Notes: generated from the sequence alone by a model not told the origin. DNA of 64,000 bases from Macrobrachium rosenbergii (GCF_040412425.1 NC_089743.1:83017471-83081470), one strand, 5' to 3'. Shown: positions 13,644 through 27,228, counted from the first letter of the stretch. Made by a program: numbers and translations.

Positions 13644-15267
13644 TCGTTTCGAACTCATTTCCATAAATTGTGAGAAGTCATTCCCAAACACACCGCATTA
13701 TAGTAGTACCATTACGTAGCAAGAATAGTGTACTGGCCACCGGAAAGGGTAATGATTTTACTTTTTTGAAAATTCTTTAATATAAGCTATTGTTTCCATT
13801 TTTTCAAGTTGGGATTGACATCATAATGTAGAGAGTTGCAGCTGTTAGCTTCGTAATATTTTTATAATCGAGAAAAGTACATGAGTATCAGCTATTGTAA
13901 GAGGATGCTTAGCAAGTCTCTATTTATGGTTAAGGCTTGAATGCTCTCTGCTAATAAGTAAGAGTTAAATTTATTTATCGTCTTGAATTGCTATGCTATT
14001 TTTATGATATCTGCATTAAGCAGACAATCGGCTTTTTCCAGTATCATTTGACTTCCATGTATCTTTTTTTTTTACCGGAAATGATAAGTGGGGTGTAATT
14101 TTAATCGCATTTTACTTTATTCGTTTGTGCTTTGTGTTTGCCGCAAATGATAAGCTTTTATTCTATCTTCAGTATCACGGTAAGGTTGGTGTACCGAAAC
14201 CGCTTTGTTTAATGTTTCTTAATACGAGAAAAATGGTTTATTTATCCCTTTCACTGCATGACTTATGGATCTCTCGAGTTTTGCATGTAATGATATGTTC
14301 AAGCATTATTATATCATCATTGGGTTTATATTCGCCGTCTTTGGATTACTGTTATTTCTTTAATCTAATTTCTCTGTTTTTGGTGCCGAAACTCACAATT
14401 TTTCTGGTGTTTCATTCGATTTTTTTATATATAAGTGTGCTTCCCGAGCAATCATTTCGAACTCATATCCATAAATTATGGAAAAATCGTTCCCCAACGA
14501 GTCATACTGTAGAAGGAGCATTACGTAGCAAGAATATTTACTGCACTGAACGACGGAACGGCCAATGATTTTACCATTTTGGAGAAGGAAATGGGGGTGG
14601 CTTCAAATGGAGCCGGCGACTGTGCTTGTTAATTCTTAGGTAAAAATGATTGTTATTATTTTTTTGAGATAGGGACTGACGTCATAAAATAATGAGAGCT
14701 GGAAGTGCTTAATACGGTAATGACATTATTATCGAGAAAAGTATATGGGTGTTTGCCAGCGTAAGTGGATGTCTATTAATTTTATGGCTTCAAGGTGTGA
14801 ATGCTCCGCCCTAATAACTAAGCACAGGCGATTTAAATTTTATTTTCGAATTCTCATGCTGTTTAAATGATCCCCAACTGGACTAGATAATAGTTTATAG
14901 TTGATTTTTTTTATTTCGTTTTATTGCTGTATACCTTTTTTCAAGTTTCTTATTGATTTAGTTTTATTGTATCCTCATCTTCTGCAAATTTATAAATTAT
15001 TATAATTTTGAGAGCTCTATCATAGTGTGACGTTGGCTTAGGCACCAAGCCGTTTTGTGTAATATTCCATTACACCTGAAAAAAGTCCTGTATAGTTAGA
15101 GGATTAACATGATATCATTTTGCATCACGTTATGTCCCATTCACTAATGAAAATGCTTTTTGAAGTGATAGTGTATACTAACGGAATTTTTTTATTATAT
15201 TCTAGAATGACTTTGTAATTGCTAGGTGTTAATTATTGCGTTTTCACTTGAATTTACCCAGCAAAGA
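13644..15267. repeat. Diverged head-to-tail duplication, ~0.8-kb unit
   Basis: Copy A (13644-14451) and copy B (14452-about 15267) share order and sequence: TTTCGAACTCAT-TCCATAAATT, CATTACGTAGCAAGAATA, AATGATTTTAC, TATCGAGAAAAGTA, GTGAATGCTC, and an ACCGAAACCGCTTTGT/ACCAAGCCGTTTTGT block. The offset drifts from 808 to about 850 by indels. A TTTCGACCCG word near 15268 suggests the start of a third, mostly lost copy. The 147-codon plus frame 14125-14568 crosses the junction and is not kept in both copies, so it is not taken as a gene. Confidence 0.8.
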
Positions 15268-15853
15268 ATTTCGACCCGTTAAGGTATACGTTTGTTGCCA
15301 GAATTCATTCTTAGGCGATTCGAAGTTTAAATCTATCTGGTTTTATTTACCTTGAAGCTGGAACCGCATTTATTTACTACTGTTTTCTTCCATAAAGTTC
15401 TTTGATTTTTGTCAGTTACTGGCAATAATTACCACATTTTTCACGGTTTTCTACTAAGAGCGTGACATTTCAAAACTATAGTAGCTGAGTGAAATTGTTT
15501 CGGATATGGCTGTTACAGTGGTGATTAAGCTTTCCGTCCCTGTTATCTGTAGAAAATGCCTATTACATGATTTGTATAACCTTGAAGCAACCGTATCTAG
15601 AGACTGCATATCTGTTAGGCGAGAGTATAACATAAGGTTTTTCATTGTCATTTCCTCCCATTATAATGAAACTAAGCACAGGATGCATATAACATAACGA
15701 GACTCAGAAAACGCAAAATGTAAGAAATTTATGCTTCACGAAGATTGAAGGGAAAGGAATCATGTAGATTTGGAGATTAATACCCAAGAAAGCAACCTCA
15801 CCCCATCACTATATTTTGTCTTTCATTTTGTGATGTCACTGTTTGAAATTTAC

Positions 15854-15856
<3 letters not shown>
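15268..15856. other. Unassigned stretch
   Basis: Overlapping 65- and 63-codon frames on opposite strands (15454-15697) have no recognisable domain. No repeat family is seen. Confidence 0.45.

Positions 15857-15927
<71 letters not shown>
15857..15927. repeat. (AG)35 microsatellite
   Basis: Pure GA run on the plus strand. Confidence 0.97.
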
Positions 15928-15930
<3 letters not shown>

Positions 15931-18018
15931 AGTCCTTCCAGATCACGGGCTCAGTGCTCATAGTTTAATAAAAACAATTAATGAAGCATTATGGTTTGTA
16001 TTATAATGATAGAATGATAGACCTTTGTATTATAATGACAGATCTCAACAAACCTGATTTACTGCTGGAAAACCCTTTGAGCAGGAAATACTCGTGGCTA
16101 CAACAGCATAATGTGGTTTCCACAAAATATTTTGTACGCTGACTTGCACTTGAAACACTGCAAATGTTTAGTGTTGCTAGAAAAATGGTACTGACAGTTT
16201 GAAGATTTTCAAAGAGAAGACAGTAGGAAGGTCTTAGAGAGTACCAAGCCGCAATATAGTGAATAACTTTTGTGATCACTATGGTATTCTACCTAGTGTT
16301 GTGTGTCCCAGTTTCAAGCTGATGTCTGCAGGGTAGAACAGAAACAGTAGGCATATTGATTGGATAGCCGGAATTAAATGACAATGTAGATAAATAAAGG
16401 AGAAGAAAAGGTCTTACCGGGTTTCCAGCGAAATAACAAATATAAATATAAGGCACTTTTAATAATTTAAAATATACATTATGATAAAAAAAAAAGATTC
16501 TTCATGAACAGATGATTGACGTCTAGAGGAACCTTAGGAGCATTTAGGCAGTCGTTGCTCAGTAGCAATTGTCAAAAGCTGCCATATTATATTTCCCCCT
16601 TTAGCTTCTGTGAGGCGGGGGCCGGGGGGGCGGGGGCGGGGCGCGGTTTTCCAGACACTGGCGAAACAGAGTGAGAGGTATAATCAATTTCCCCTGATGA
16701 AGACTGGTTCATTTCGGTGATCGAACAGAACGACGAATGTTTTTGATTCAGTGAAAAATGCATATTGAAGAATTTTAACCATTTCATTTTGAAATTTTTA
16801 TTTCATAAAATTGAAAAAACAGATTGAGTTCTCAAAGTCGTCGGAGGTTCATAGTCTGATTTATAACAGTGATAGCGCAAATGATTTCTGAAATTAGGGC
16901 ACGTGATTCCTATAATTAGTGATAGCGCACATGATTATCAGCAATACCATTTATTCATTTTGTAGTCACCGATAACATAGATAGGTGAATCTTTTTATAA
17001 TTTATTTAAAGGCAGACGCCACATACCAAATAGCGCATATTCCAGTTATGTTAGGAAACTGATCCGACTAATAGCTTCAGTTTCAACTTCGCATGTTGAA
17101 GACGCCATAGAATTAGACTGGTAAGACTATTTTACAATTTGCGGGTAGTCAGATATTATAAAGGAACGTTATTTTAGTCATTCCGTCAGACATTAAAGGA
17201 ATATCCGCTCATTACATATAATTATTTTAGTTTATAGTATTATCGGCCTTTTAATTTAATCAAATGTCGAGAACCGGCTAGAGCACCATTGTTAATCCCT
17301 AATACAAAAATTTAATGTATTTATTGTTTATACAATTTGGATTAGCAATAAACAGAAAAATACTCTCCAGGAGCATATTAGCACATAAATTCAAGGATTA
17401 AATCTTTGTCAAGAAAGAAGACGCTTTCTGTGTAGAAGTTAAGCGCGTTTTGGCGATGCATTTTCTAGATAAGAATCAGCAGTATTTATATTGACTTCTT
17501 TATATTCTGGAGCGGCTTGATTGTCATGTAATGGCTTAAAGACATTGCATTTTCTTTGAGTTTGTTTCTAGTATGTAATCACCTGTGTCGGGAAGCACTG
17601 CGTGTGGGGAGGGAGGTGGGGGAGAGGAGAGGATTGGCGCATTTTACAAGCATGTTGTTGTACTTATTGCTGTAATAATGCTCTTAATGGACATCAATTT
17701 GAAGTCCCCGTCGTGATGGTCGTCATATATTTTTTGATCCCAATTACGGGTTTCAACTTCGAGTATATTTGCGTTATTATATCCCGTTGCAAATTGTTAT
17801 ACATTGCCTTTTAGGTTTCGCCCATAAGCACAAGCGGTACCGACGACGATTATTATTATTTTTTTTTTTTCCTCCTCTCCTTTAAGCGATATCAGTGAAA
17901 ATGATTGCGCTTGCAATAACTCCTTTGAAGTATGCTTCGGAGGGCTGAGGGTGTCGTTAATCTATTCGGGAGGATGGCGGGAAAAAAAATCATTTGCGGT
18001 TTTTGTACTGTCAATTTG

Positions 18019-18020
<2 letters not shown>
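15928..18020. other. Unassigned stretch with one G-rich spot
   Basis: No gene recognised. A short direct repeat (AGTGATAGCGCA with ATGATT) occurs near 16870 and 16919. A 92-codon minus frame at 16001-16279 and a 66-codon frame at 16587-16787 carry no recognisable domain. The G-rich spot is listed separately. Confidence 0.45.
16615..16645 (+). other. G-rich tract, possible G-quadruplex
   Basis: The plus strand holds four or more runs of four to seven G separated by one or two C or CC (GCGGGGGCCGGGGGGG then CGGGGGCGGGG). It stands out in otherwise AT-rich DNA. The run pattern satisfies the usual four-run rule for a G-quadruplex; folding is inferred. Confidence 0.6.

Positions 18021-18067
<47 letters not shown>
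18021..18067. repeat. (CT)23 microsatellite
   Basis: Pure CT run followed by GTGTGTC. The overlapping frames on both strands are artefacts. Confidence 0.96.
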
Positions 18068-18073
<6 letters not shown>

Positions 18074-18309
18074 CAGTGCACGCGTGTGCTTTTATTTTTT
18101 TAAGTGCATCCACCCTTATCTGATTCACTGCCTATTTCCTTCAGTATCACGCAATACACAAAATATAAAGGTCTGATGAATAGAGTCAACAGCATGTATA
18201 ACGATTTATAATGCGCACTGAAAAAGAAACACCGTGCAGAAAATCAGCTCTCCAGTTAAAATGCGATACGCTCAGTTACTGGAATTACGAACTGATATAA
18301 TACACTACA

Positions 18310-18665
<356 letters not shown>

Positions 18666-19190
18666 CCATAAGGGTGTCTGTTTTGTTTTTTCTTAATCCA
18701 CGGAACATTTACCTTCCCGTTTCCTTTCCTTACTGGTTGGGTCTTGCTTTCCTAATTTTTTGCTTTCACAGGCATGTCGTTTTCTGTAATTTAATATATT
18801 TGCAACTGTGCATGGTATCGTTGTCACGTATGCTGGAGACATTATAATTAGGACCTAGATTATTTCTGGGTCTTCTTTGATTATTACGGAGAAGTCTCAG
18901 ACAAACATAATTTTCCGTTTCGTACCTATTCATGTGTGAACAAGTAATAATATAGAATAAATAATGAAAAATTAGTTTTTCATTCAGCTAGCACGGATAG
19001 ATTGCGTCACAACCTGCTGGTTTGTCATGTTCACTAAAGTCGAATTGCACCAGCGATTTAAAGCTTTTAACCCGAAGTGGAGAGAGAATATGTGAAAAGG
19101 AACCGAATGGGTCCTTTTCATCATCCAACAGGTTACCAAAGCTTTTGAATGTGCCGACCAACATACCTTGGGAAATGGAATAGGAAAATG
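18666..19190. other. Unassigned stretch
   Basis: No element recognised. A hairpin-ended repeat begins at its right edge. Confidence 0.45.
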
Positions 19191-19577
19191 AACAAGTGAA
19201 AAATGCGCCGGTGTCTTCTGCGCAATCGAGTTGCCTGTACAGCGTATAATGTTGTATGAAAATCTCTGCCACTTCCCGTGAAATTCAGCCGCGGCCCATG
19301 AAACTTTCAGCCACGGCCTGGTGGTGGCCTGTGTTGTTGGTGCCTTTAGCGGTGTGAGACGCGCGATCATGGCTAACTTTAACCTTAAATAAAATAAAAA
19401 CTACTGAAAATAGAGGGCTGCAATTTGGCATGTTTGATGATTGGAGGGTGAATGATCAACATACCAACTTTGCAGCCCTCTAGCCTTAGTAGCTTTTAAC
19501 ATCTGAGAGCGGACAGAAAAAGTGCGGACGGACAGGCAGATAACATTCTCAATAGTTTTCTTCTACAGAAACTAAAA
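19191..19577 (-). repeat. Hairpin-ended dispersed repeat, copy 1
   Basis: Read on the minus strand it runs from TTTTTAGTTTCTGTAGAAG through CTGTCCGTCCGCAC, GGCTAGAGGGCTGC, CACCCTCCAATCATC, TAAGGTTAAAGTTAGCC and CATGGGCC to a decayed terminal hairpin (TGCGC near 19203-19225) and a T-rich end (TTTTTCACTTGTT). Copies 2-4 share this order. The 128- and 94-codon minus frames lie inside the repeat and are not kept in other copies. Confidence 0.88.
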
Positions 19578-21683
19578 ACTTAAAAAAGAACGGGTTAATA
19601 TGAGAGTTTAGCCTCAAGCAAAGAAACTTGAATTGGAGGCTACTGACGACCATAGTGTGAAAGTTACCGTACCTGCTATGAATCATAATTACTTGAGGAA
19701 TTAGTAAAAAGGATTTTAACCTTTTAATACTTTTCATGCAGACTTTGTGGTAATCCAGATTATCTTCCAGTTAAGAGTTGTTCAAGAGAGTTGTTCAAGA
19801 TATCGAAACGCGCTAAAAATTAGGTTTCAGATTTTATGTAATTTTAGCTCAATAATATTATTTCCTCTGGAAGGTTTATTTTTTGTGTTCTTAACGTGAA
19901 GGCTCAATTACAAAGAATAGAAGGTTAGACATGGTAGATAATTTTACTTGGTATCATGACTGGTGTTATTGCTTTGTGTGTAAAAAGAAAATTCACAGAC
20001 TACGTGAGTAGCATAAGTTATTTGTTACTTGTCAGGCGCGAGAATTACATGAGTAGCATAAGTTTCCACTGAGTTATTTGTTAGGCGCGAGAATAACAGA
20101 TACAGGGACCAATGATTCAGCTTCTTATTTTACGTTGTCGGAAAACTGAACTAATCCAGTTGAAATGTTTATATCTAAAGTCTTTTCGGTACTCATCAAA
20201 ACTACCTAACTTTCTTCTCTTTCACATAAAGTTGTTTTGGTGACAAATTCAAGATACACATTTTCACCAAACGATGAAAAATTTTAGATACTCTTAATTT
20301 GGGAAAAAAAATCTCTGTAAAGTTTTTCCCCTGTACGATTGTTTGGAAAAACCATGTGAAAGAAGTTGATGTGGTGAATCCCAATTCATGCGAGGGATCT
20401 GTTACGAACACAGAGTTTGATTCTGTCAAACATTAATGCAACATATTTTACAAATGCTGGAACTTTATAATGTAATATCATGATGCTGTACAGGCTTTTA
20501 TCAGTTCCACATGCAATACCTATCAATATTCTGCCTATAATATTTTTATAAAGACGAAAATATATATAGATTTCCATAGGTTTATAAATAGCACTGATAT
20601 AATATAATATGGGAAGTTTGAACGGAATTGTACTGACACTTCATAACTGGGAACTATTTGAAATTAAATTATTTGGTAATGAGATACTAATCAAGGATTA
20701 TGATTGCATTAATCTAATTTATGTAATTATACAAGTCTAATTATTTTTCCATTCATTTTAGTTTACTGAATTAGAAACAGCTATTTTAACCAAAATTCAT
20801 TTTCAAAAGGGAAAACTTACTAAAACCGAAAAATGGACATGCAAGTTAGATTTGCAATATAAATAGTTGCATGACATTTTAAGAACCACCATTTGTGTTA
20901 CAGGTTTGTCTCCGATGCATGAACGGGATACGTTTAGGGCAAGTGCAAGAACCAATTTAAATTTTACAGCAAGTGTTGAATGAAATTATTAAACAAATTT
21001 CTTGTTCGTTCAAAAATGTTAAGTAATTCCGATTTTGCAAACTTATATTTGACTATCAGTTGCAATTAGCTGTTTAAAAAAGGATTTTCTTGCATACAGG
21101 TAGGCAAGCATTTTAAGAGATGTCCTGCCAATTATCTCTTTATCAAGGTCTAAAGCCTGCCTGGAGATCCAGAGATAACTATAATATATATGCAGATGAC
21201 ATAATAGATATCCGCTCACTCGAAAGTGGGAAAAGACACTCAAGACTGAAAACACCTTCGAAAATACTTGTGGGAAGTAGTTTTTTCCCCTTGAAAGAAC
21301 ATGAACTTAAAAGTAAGTTTTCCATTAAATAATATTAATTTTTAAAGCTGTTCACATATCAATAGAATGGTCTCGTAGTCTAATGCAACCACGGAGCGTG
21401 TAATAACATAACTCCAAAATTTGAGGAACTCAAATATTATTACTTTTAAAAAATCAGTGTTGATAGTCGGAAATAAATGAAAGATAATTTAACAGCTTAT
21501 GAAGCTTTTATCCTTCCGGTTATTCGTAAATATGGGGGGGGGGAATATTTCAATAAGCTATGAATAGACAGGTGAATTATCATTAACGTGGGTTTGGAAA
21601 ACAATTAAAAGCTAGCAGATAAAAATTTGTAACCTTGAAAATAAGTTATGCAATCTTCGCTAAGTGGATTTACGGAATATGAC

Positions 21684-21690
<7 letters not shown>
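19578..21690. other. Unassigned stretch with a small tandem duplication
   Basis: A 45-bp period direct repeat at 20005-20098 shares TGAGTAGCATAAG, TTATTTGTTA and GGCGCGAGAAT. No genes or known elements. Confidence 0.5.
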
Positions 21691-21741
<51 letters not shown>

Positions 21742-21848
21742 GATCATCCGGCAGCTCTAGTCTTTTTGCCTTGGATCAAGAGAAGGTAGTCAGGTCACGT
21801 CTCTCTCGGGGCTCAAGCGCCACCTGGACCTCGTAGAGCATCCAGGTG

Positions 21849-21884
<36 letters not shown>
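21691..21884. repeat. Two (CT)n runs around a 114-bp spacer
   Basis: (CT)24 at 21691-21739 and (CT)15 at 21854-21884. The spacer is GC-richer and unrecognised. Confidence 0.94.
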
Positions 21885-21887
<3 letters not shown>

Positions 21888-23932
21888 CAGCGAAGTTTTA
21901 TTTTCATGGGGTGTTCTTAATCATCATCGGCAAAGACCGCAAAGATCACTGTTCACTACTAAAAGATTCGAAGTAAGTTCAAGATTATGTTGATGTAGAA
22001 GAGGCAGTGTGTTGATGATGTGGATCTTTGCCACTGATTCAGCACTTGGTCATTAAAGAATGGCACAAACACAATCAATTTTCATAGCTCTCAGAGTATT
22101 TAATGGTTTAATTTCAGTAATTCAACAACTGATATGGAAGGGACCAGGAATATTCTTAAGTAATACTGCTTGACGAAAAATTTATGAAAATCTGCGCCCA
22201 TAATTTATTACCCTGTCCGTGTTCCATTGAGTATTAATTTGTTTTTAAAAGAGTAAACAAAATTATCGACAATAAATAAGCTTCGAAATAAGGTGCGCTT
22301 TCTATAGTGTTTTCTATTTACTTGGAGGTATCACTTCTCATGGAATGTTTTAGGAATATATGCCATGAGGTAATGATGAAATATTCCAAGTATGGTTTTT
22401 AGAGGGGTTCAGGAGATATATAGATGTTAAGAATCCCCGAGAGGAATTCCCTGAATTTTACAGGAGATGGAAGCCTGGAAATTTACTCAAGACAAATATT
22501 TAACCGTTCGTCATACTTTCCATCAGTGAGTTGTGTCTAAAAGTAGGGTATGTCTAAGAATGTGAATATAAGATTTGCCAGTAATGAAAGATACACCACT
22601 TCTGAGTTAGTAGGTGACCAAGTAGTTCATGTACCCTTCACTGGTGTAGCAGAAAGATTCCTCACATGGAAGATTTTCCAGGTGAAGGCTTCCATAATAA
22701 CAGCAAAGATTTCCTCATCTTGTCGTGGGTATTTGTAAAAATAAAAATGTGAATCTAAGAGAAATTATGCCAGAAGAATCGTTTCTGTACAAACGTATGA
22801 ATTTAGATATTACCTTGGCTGCCGTTTGGGAGCATCGATAAAGTGTACTTACTCGTAGCATTGTTTAAAAGACTTATTTTTCCTCTAAGTAACTTCACTT
22901 TGTTCCTATAATGTATCTTTGTTTTCCAACCTTCTAACGTCTAAGAGTACACACATTTGCAATGCTTTTACAATTCTTGATACATCCGCCTTGCGTTATT
23001 ATTTGGATAAACATTGATCAGTTTGCTCAACTTTCTTTTTCCTGTACAATGGCACTATTTTCCCGTTTTACATCTAACGTCAGTGGGCTCAGGGTATTAT
23101 ATAAGTGGCCCCCTTCCCTAGCATAGTGGCGTATAAAGCATTCCATGGCTGAATAAACATTCTGCTGACATTGGTAATTCAGACAGGAGAGAGGGATTAA
23201 CAAGCTTACTTGATATTTAGTTCTGTTCTGATTTATGGTGTTTATCAAGATGAACAGAATACTTGTAAACTTAACTTCGTAGTTTTAACAACTTCTTTTG
23301 TAAATAAAAGATACTTCATCTCGTTTTAAAAGTTCTTTCTGCCATTTATGTAAAGTATGCTGTCACCATTTCTTGTAAGAAAACGATACTTTCAAGACTT
23401 TCCGAAAATAGAACCATTCTTTCTGGCTCCTTGTTTTCCTGTACCTTACCTCTGGACGAATATTTTGAAGTTGCCCACTGTCATTCAGCCTTCCACCAGC
23501 CTCAGACATTTCCCTGTCATTACTTTTATTTGTGATTTGCAACACACATTATTCTTCGCTTCTTAAGACCACAGCTTTGTGACATCTAAGTGATAGTTGA
23601 AGGGATCGATTTTTCTGTCAAAATTTCTTCGTTATCGAAGATTTACTTCAGATATTTTTGTTTTCTTTAGTATTTCGTACAGGAAAGAGTGGGGCACACA
23701 AACCGTTGCCAGGTTCTGTTGATCTATGCAATGATTTTGTTCTTTGTAGTTAGTCGACTGTGGTGAGTTCCAGCCGTGCCCAGGAGAAGCATGGTGTTAT
23801 CATTCTCGCTCTAAAAGACTTTAAGAACCGGAAGGTTAAATCCTCTGAACCCATCCCCCCGCCATCCCTGCGTAGGCGAAGAAGGCGTTATAATTGGTAC
23901 ATACATATATATACATATATACATTGTACACA
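21885..23932. other. Unassigned stretch
   Basis: All frames are short. No repeat family, RNA gene or convincing exon. Confidence 0.45.
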
Positions 23933-24078
23933 AATAAAGACAAAGTCCACGAAGGAAAGAGAAACAATGGAGTGCTGCAAGGCCTTTCGACTTATGGTCC
24001 TTTACTTAGTGCTATAAGTCGAAAAGCCTTGCAGTATTCCATTGTTTCACTTTTTCCCTCGGGGATTTTGTCTTTATT
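23933..24078. repeat. 146-bp foldback element
   Basis: The left half (AATAAAGACAAAGTCC, GAAACAATGGA, CTGCAAGGCCTTTCGACTTA) and right half (TAAGTCGAAAAGCCTTGCAG, TCCATTGTTTC, GGATTTTGTCTTTATT) are reverse complements with few mismatches. They leave a loop of about 15 nt near 24000-24015. With no coding capacity it fits a foldback or MITE-like element. I see no clear target duplication, because both flanks are low-complexity TA-rich DNA. Confidence 0.88.
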
Positions 24079-24107
24079 TATATATTCATCACGTTCCATA
24101 TTTTCGT

Positions 24108-24320
24108 GATTCAGTTATACGTATATATCCATATATATGTATATAATATATGTATGTATAGTATATATATTTGTGTGAGGCTGTGTGTGTATGTATGTAT
24201 GTATGTATGTATGTATGTATGTATGTATGTATGTACAGTATGTACTGTATATATGTATGTATGTATATGTGTATATACATACATGTATATAAATTTATTT
24301 ATTTATTTATTTATTTATCT
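24108..24320. repeat. (AT)n, (GTAT)13 and (TTTA)6 microsatellite cluster
   Basis: TATATA words, then a GTAT tetranucleotide run from about 24189, a CATACATG stretch and a TTTA run to about 24318. Confidence 0.95.
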
Positions 24321-25584
24321 TTACCCTTAGAGAAATTAAGTCCAGAAGATGAAAGCATTCTGGTTCTCAGCAAGGGAATATAACCAGTCGGTACATTGTT
24401 ATATTTATTTACAATTCTTTTCACAGATGCTCTACTGTTATCTGTCAAAATTTGATCTGCTTTTGTCTTTTAAGTGTCAGCACACAAAAAGACTAGATAA
24501 CACCTTCCCTTCCTTGTTTCATTTCGTTTGAACATTACAGCTCAAAGTGTAATGTTTCTTTCGTGGCACTGATATTATCTTTGTCACGAAGTGATGTGTG
24601 CTTGTGCGTACTACTCAGCTTACACAATGGTCTCCAGTTTAGGCTGCTCTGACCATAGTTAAAGCAACACGATCTGCTCTACGAGTCCAAGAGGCGATCC
24701 GTATTTAGAATAAGGTCTACGGCGCATGATTATAATGAATTCAAGAAAAGACTTCGGAGACTTGTAAATCCTAACTAGGCGTCTCATACGACAAGACACC
24801 ATAACTAGATCAGGAATCATTTCAGCATCATTTTGTAGTGATCCATAATTCGGATCTGGTAGAGTTCGGAATGCCTTTGCATCCGTTTGCTAATCCTATC
24901 CTCCAGCAATCCTAAATCCAAGCATCATCTTGGAGGAAAATGTCAGGCGTCCTCAGAGGTGGAGAAATCATTTTGATTTTCTTTTCTGGGACACCCAGCA
25001 GCGTCCGAATGAACGCCATGCGGTTGCTACACCCCCTGAAATTAGAACGTGATTTGATATGCCTGCTGGTGATTTGCTTATGGACACTAAGGCACAGAGT
25101 TACGGCCATTTCTCTGGGTCATAGAAGTAAAAGAGACCATAATAGCCGTACCTGTCTTTGATTGCTTTCCTCTGCATCCCCTTTTATTTATTTTCATTCC
25201 CCTCTACCTCTCTTGATCCACGGTTCGCCCTTTGGCCACAAACCGTTGTAGCTGCGCTCACAATGAAATTGTTCCCTAATGCGTTCTTCTTTTGTTCAAA
25301 GCAAAATTGCCGGTCTTCTCCTCTGGAGTTGGCGTCGAAAACAAACAAATGTATCGGTGGCATCTGCTGGGCTAAAAGGAGCTGAGTCTCAGTGTAGCAA
25401 AAATCATGAGGGTCTTGAGAGGCGAGAGATCGGATCCGACTCATCATGAACACCCCATTCAAGGAACATCAAAACACGGCGACTGATTGGTTCTTTGTGA
25501 ATCGTGCGCTCGGTAAATTTTTGATGGCCTCTCCTTGGACTCTTAGCAAACCTACTCATTATCTTTTATTGTTATTATTATTGT

Positions 25585-25638
<54 letters not shown>

Positions 25639-26811
25639 TCATGGTTTTTATTTATTTTATTTTATTTTTTGCTTTGTATTCGTGATCAGTATTTTAACAA
25701 GAAATAATAGTTTCTGTAATTAGCGAATCGCAAGGATTCTGCCGACGCTTGAAGAGATAATAGTTTCTATAATACGTGTGATTTTGATGACATTTTTTCT
25801 CTCATTCTGAATTTGACTACTCTGCCCTTGGAAATTCGAGAGAGTGGCGAGAGAGATATAAAATACGTTCCATAAAAATTTCTGCCATTTCTTTCTTTTT
25901 TTCATATCAGTGTGGACTTACGACAGGTTCTAATAATTGGCAGAATCTTATAATTTCTTATAAATGTCCTGCTGCCTGTGGCTGTAGCCTTCTGTCACGA
26001 AAACTAGATTCTGGGATAGGATTTTGCCAGATAATCCTGGTGTTATATTTAATGTTTAATTGAATTATGAGAGTGTAGTTTTAGCCTACATGCGTGGGTT
26101 TTGTCTGTAAGCTTATTGCACATTTTTTAATAGTAAGTAAATTTCCCTTCAAGTTAAAGATCTCTCTTCTAATACCTTTTTCGATAATAAGGTTCTGTTG
26201 AAGAACGTTTCCGTGGTCTAGATAACTTCTGTAATAGCAGAGAAAACTTTGCTAACGATCGAATGTTAAGACTGGGATGCTTAATTTTTTTTATGGTACA
26301 ACGTCGCATTGTTGAGTTTAGTGGTTTTTTTTTATTTTGATTGTTAATAATAATAATAAGCACAAATAAGCTAGCTTCTAAAATACGTCTCCTAGGTGTA
26401 TTACAAATATTCATAAGCTAAGAAATGACAAAGCTTACAAATGTAAATGTCAAATCTTCAAGCTGCTACCCTTTACATTGTCAGCGAATTAACACCTCAC
26501 ATACCACCCACCCCCTTCCCTTCACTTTTAAAGTTTCTGCCAAGACAACTAGCACAAGTCTAAATTTACGGTGGGGTTAACACCTTGGCAAAAGGTGCTC
26601 GCTCTTCTGTCGGGGTTCCCAATTCCGGTAGTAAAATCATTTCAGTATCCTCAAAGGTCACGTGATTCGCATTCTCAGTGGTATCGCACGAAGGAAAAGA
26701 CAAAATGATTTGGCTGGAATAACATTGCTTGCACCCACAGTCTGAAAATGCATTGCAACAGTATTTTGGTAATTTTTTAAATATTGCTGTTACGAACGAA
26801 AAATCGAAAAA
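24321..26811. other. Unassigned stretch with a (CT)n run
   Basis: About 24640-25500 is less AT-rich than its surroundings and has overlapping frames on both strands (minus 25184-25462, 92 codons), none recognised. A small hairpin AACATTACA/TGTAATGTT lies at 24531-24556. A (CT)23 run covers 25590-25636. Confidence 0.45.
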
Positions 26812-26878
26812 GCAAATTAATGTTGTCTTAGCTTCCACTTGTTTCTTTGTATTTAATTGGTCAAAGACTTTTGTAAGA
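26812..26878. repeat. 67-bp inverted repeat, left copy
   Basis: Matches the reverse complement of 27912-27978 at 63 of 67 positions; the mismatches cluster in bases 11-19. The last 48 bases (AGCTTCCACTTG ... TTTTGTAAGA) are identical. The match stops sharply on both sides. Confidence 0.9.
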
Positions 26879-26965
26879 GTTGGGTTGTATGCCCGTTGGA
26901 ATGTCTTTCATAGATTATCTGATTTTGTCTCATTTAAATTTTGTATTATTCCAAGTTTCTTATCC

Positions 26966-26983
26966 CTCTCTCTCTCTCTCTCT
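26966..26983. repeat. Short (CT)9 run
   Basis: CT dinucleotide run in otherwise unassigned DNA between the inverted pair. Confidence 0.9.
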
Positions 26984-27228
26984 TAAAATCATCATTGGAC
27001 GGAGGATTTTCCATGCATATAGTTTGCTTTAAAATCCGTGACTGATGTTGCAGCTGGCTTTACGCTGCTGCAATATTCGTGTTTGACCGGTATATTTATG
27101 TTCGATACTAAAACAATATCTTTTTAAATTTGACTGTGATTAATGTATTGAGTATTAAAAGTAGATTAACTTTCCATTTTTTAGTAACAACCTTCTTATA
27201 GGAGATTACATTATTTAGTGTTTTCGGA

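Noticed and set aside
14125..14568. 147-codon plus frame as a membrane protein gene
   Set aside because: Hydrophobic because the DNA is T-rich; it crosses the junction of a tandem duplication and is not conserved between the two copies.
15770..16006. RERERE and SLSLSL frames at (AG)n/(CT)n tracts (also 2188-2418, 17892-18176, 21648-21836, 37998-38237, 39759-40019, 53734-54181, 59098-59454)
   Set aside because: Repeat translations; flanking residues have no recognisable domain.
18984..19370. 128- and 94-codon minus frames as genes
   Set aside because: They lie largely inside the hairpin-ended dispersed repeat, and the frame is broken in the other copies.
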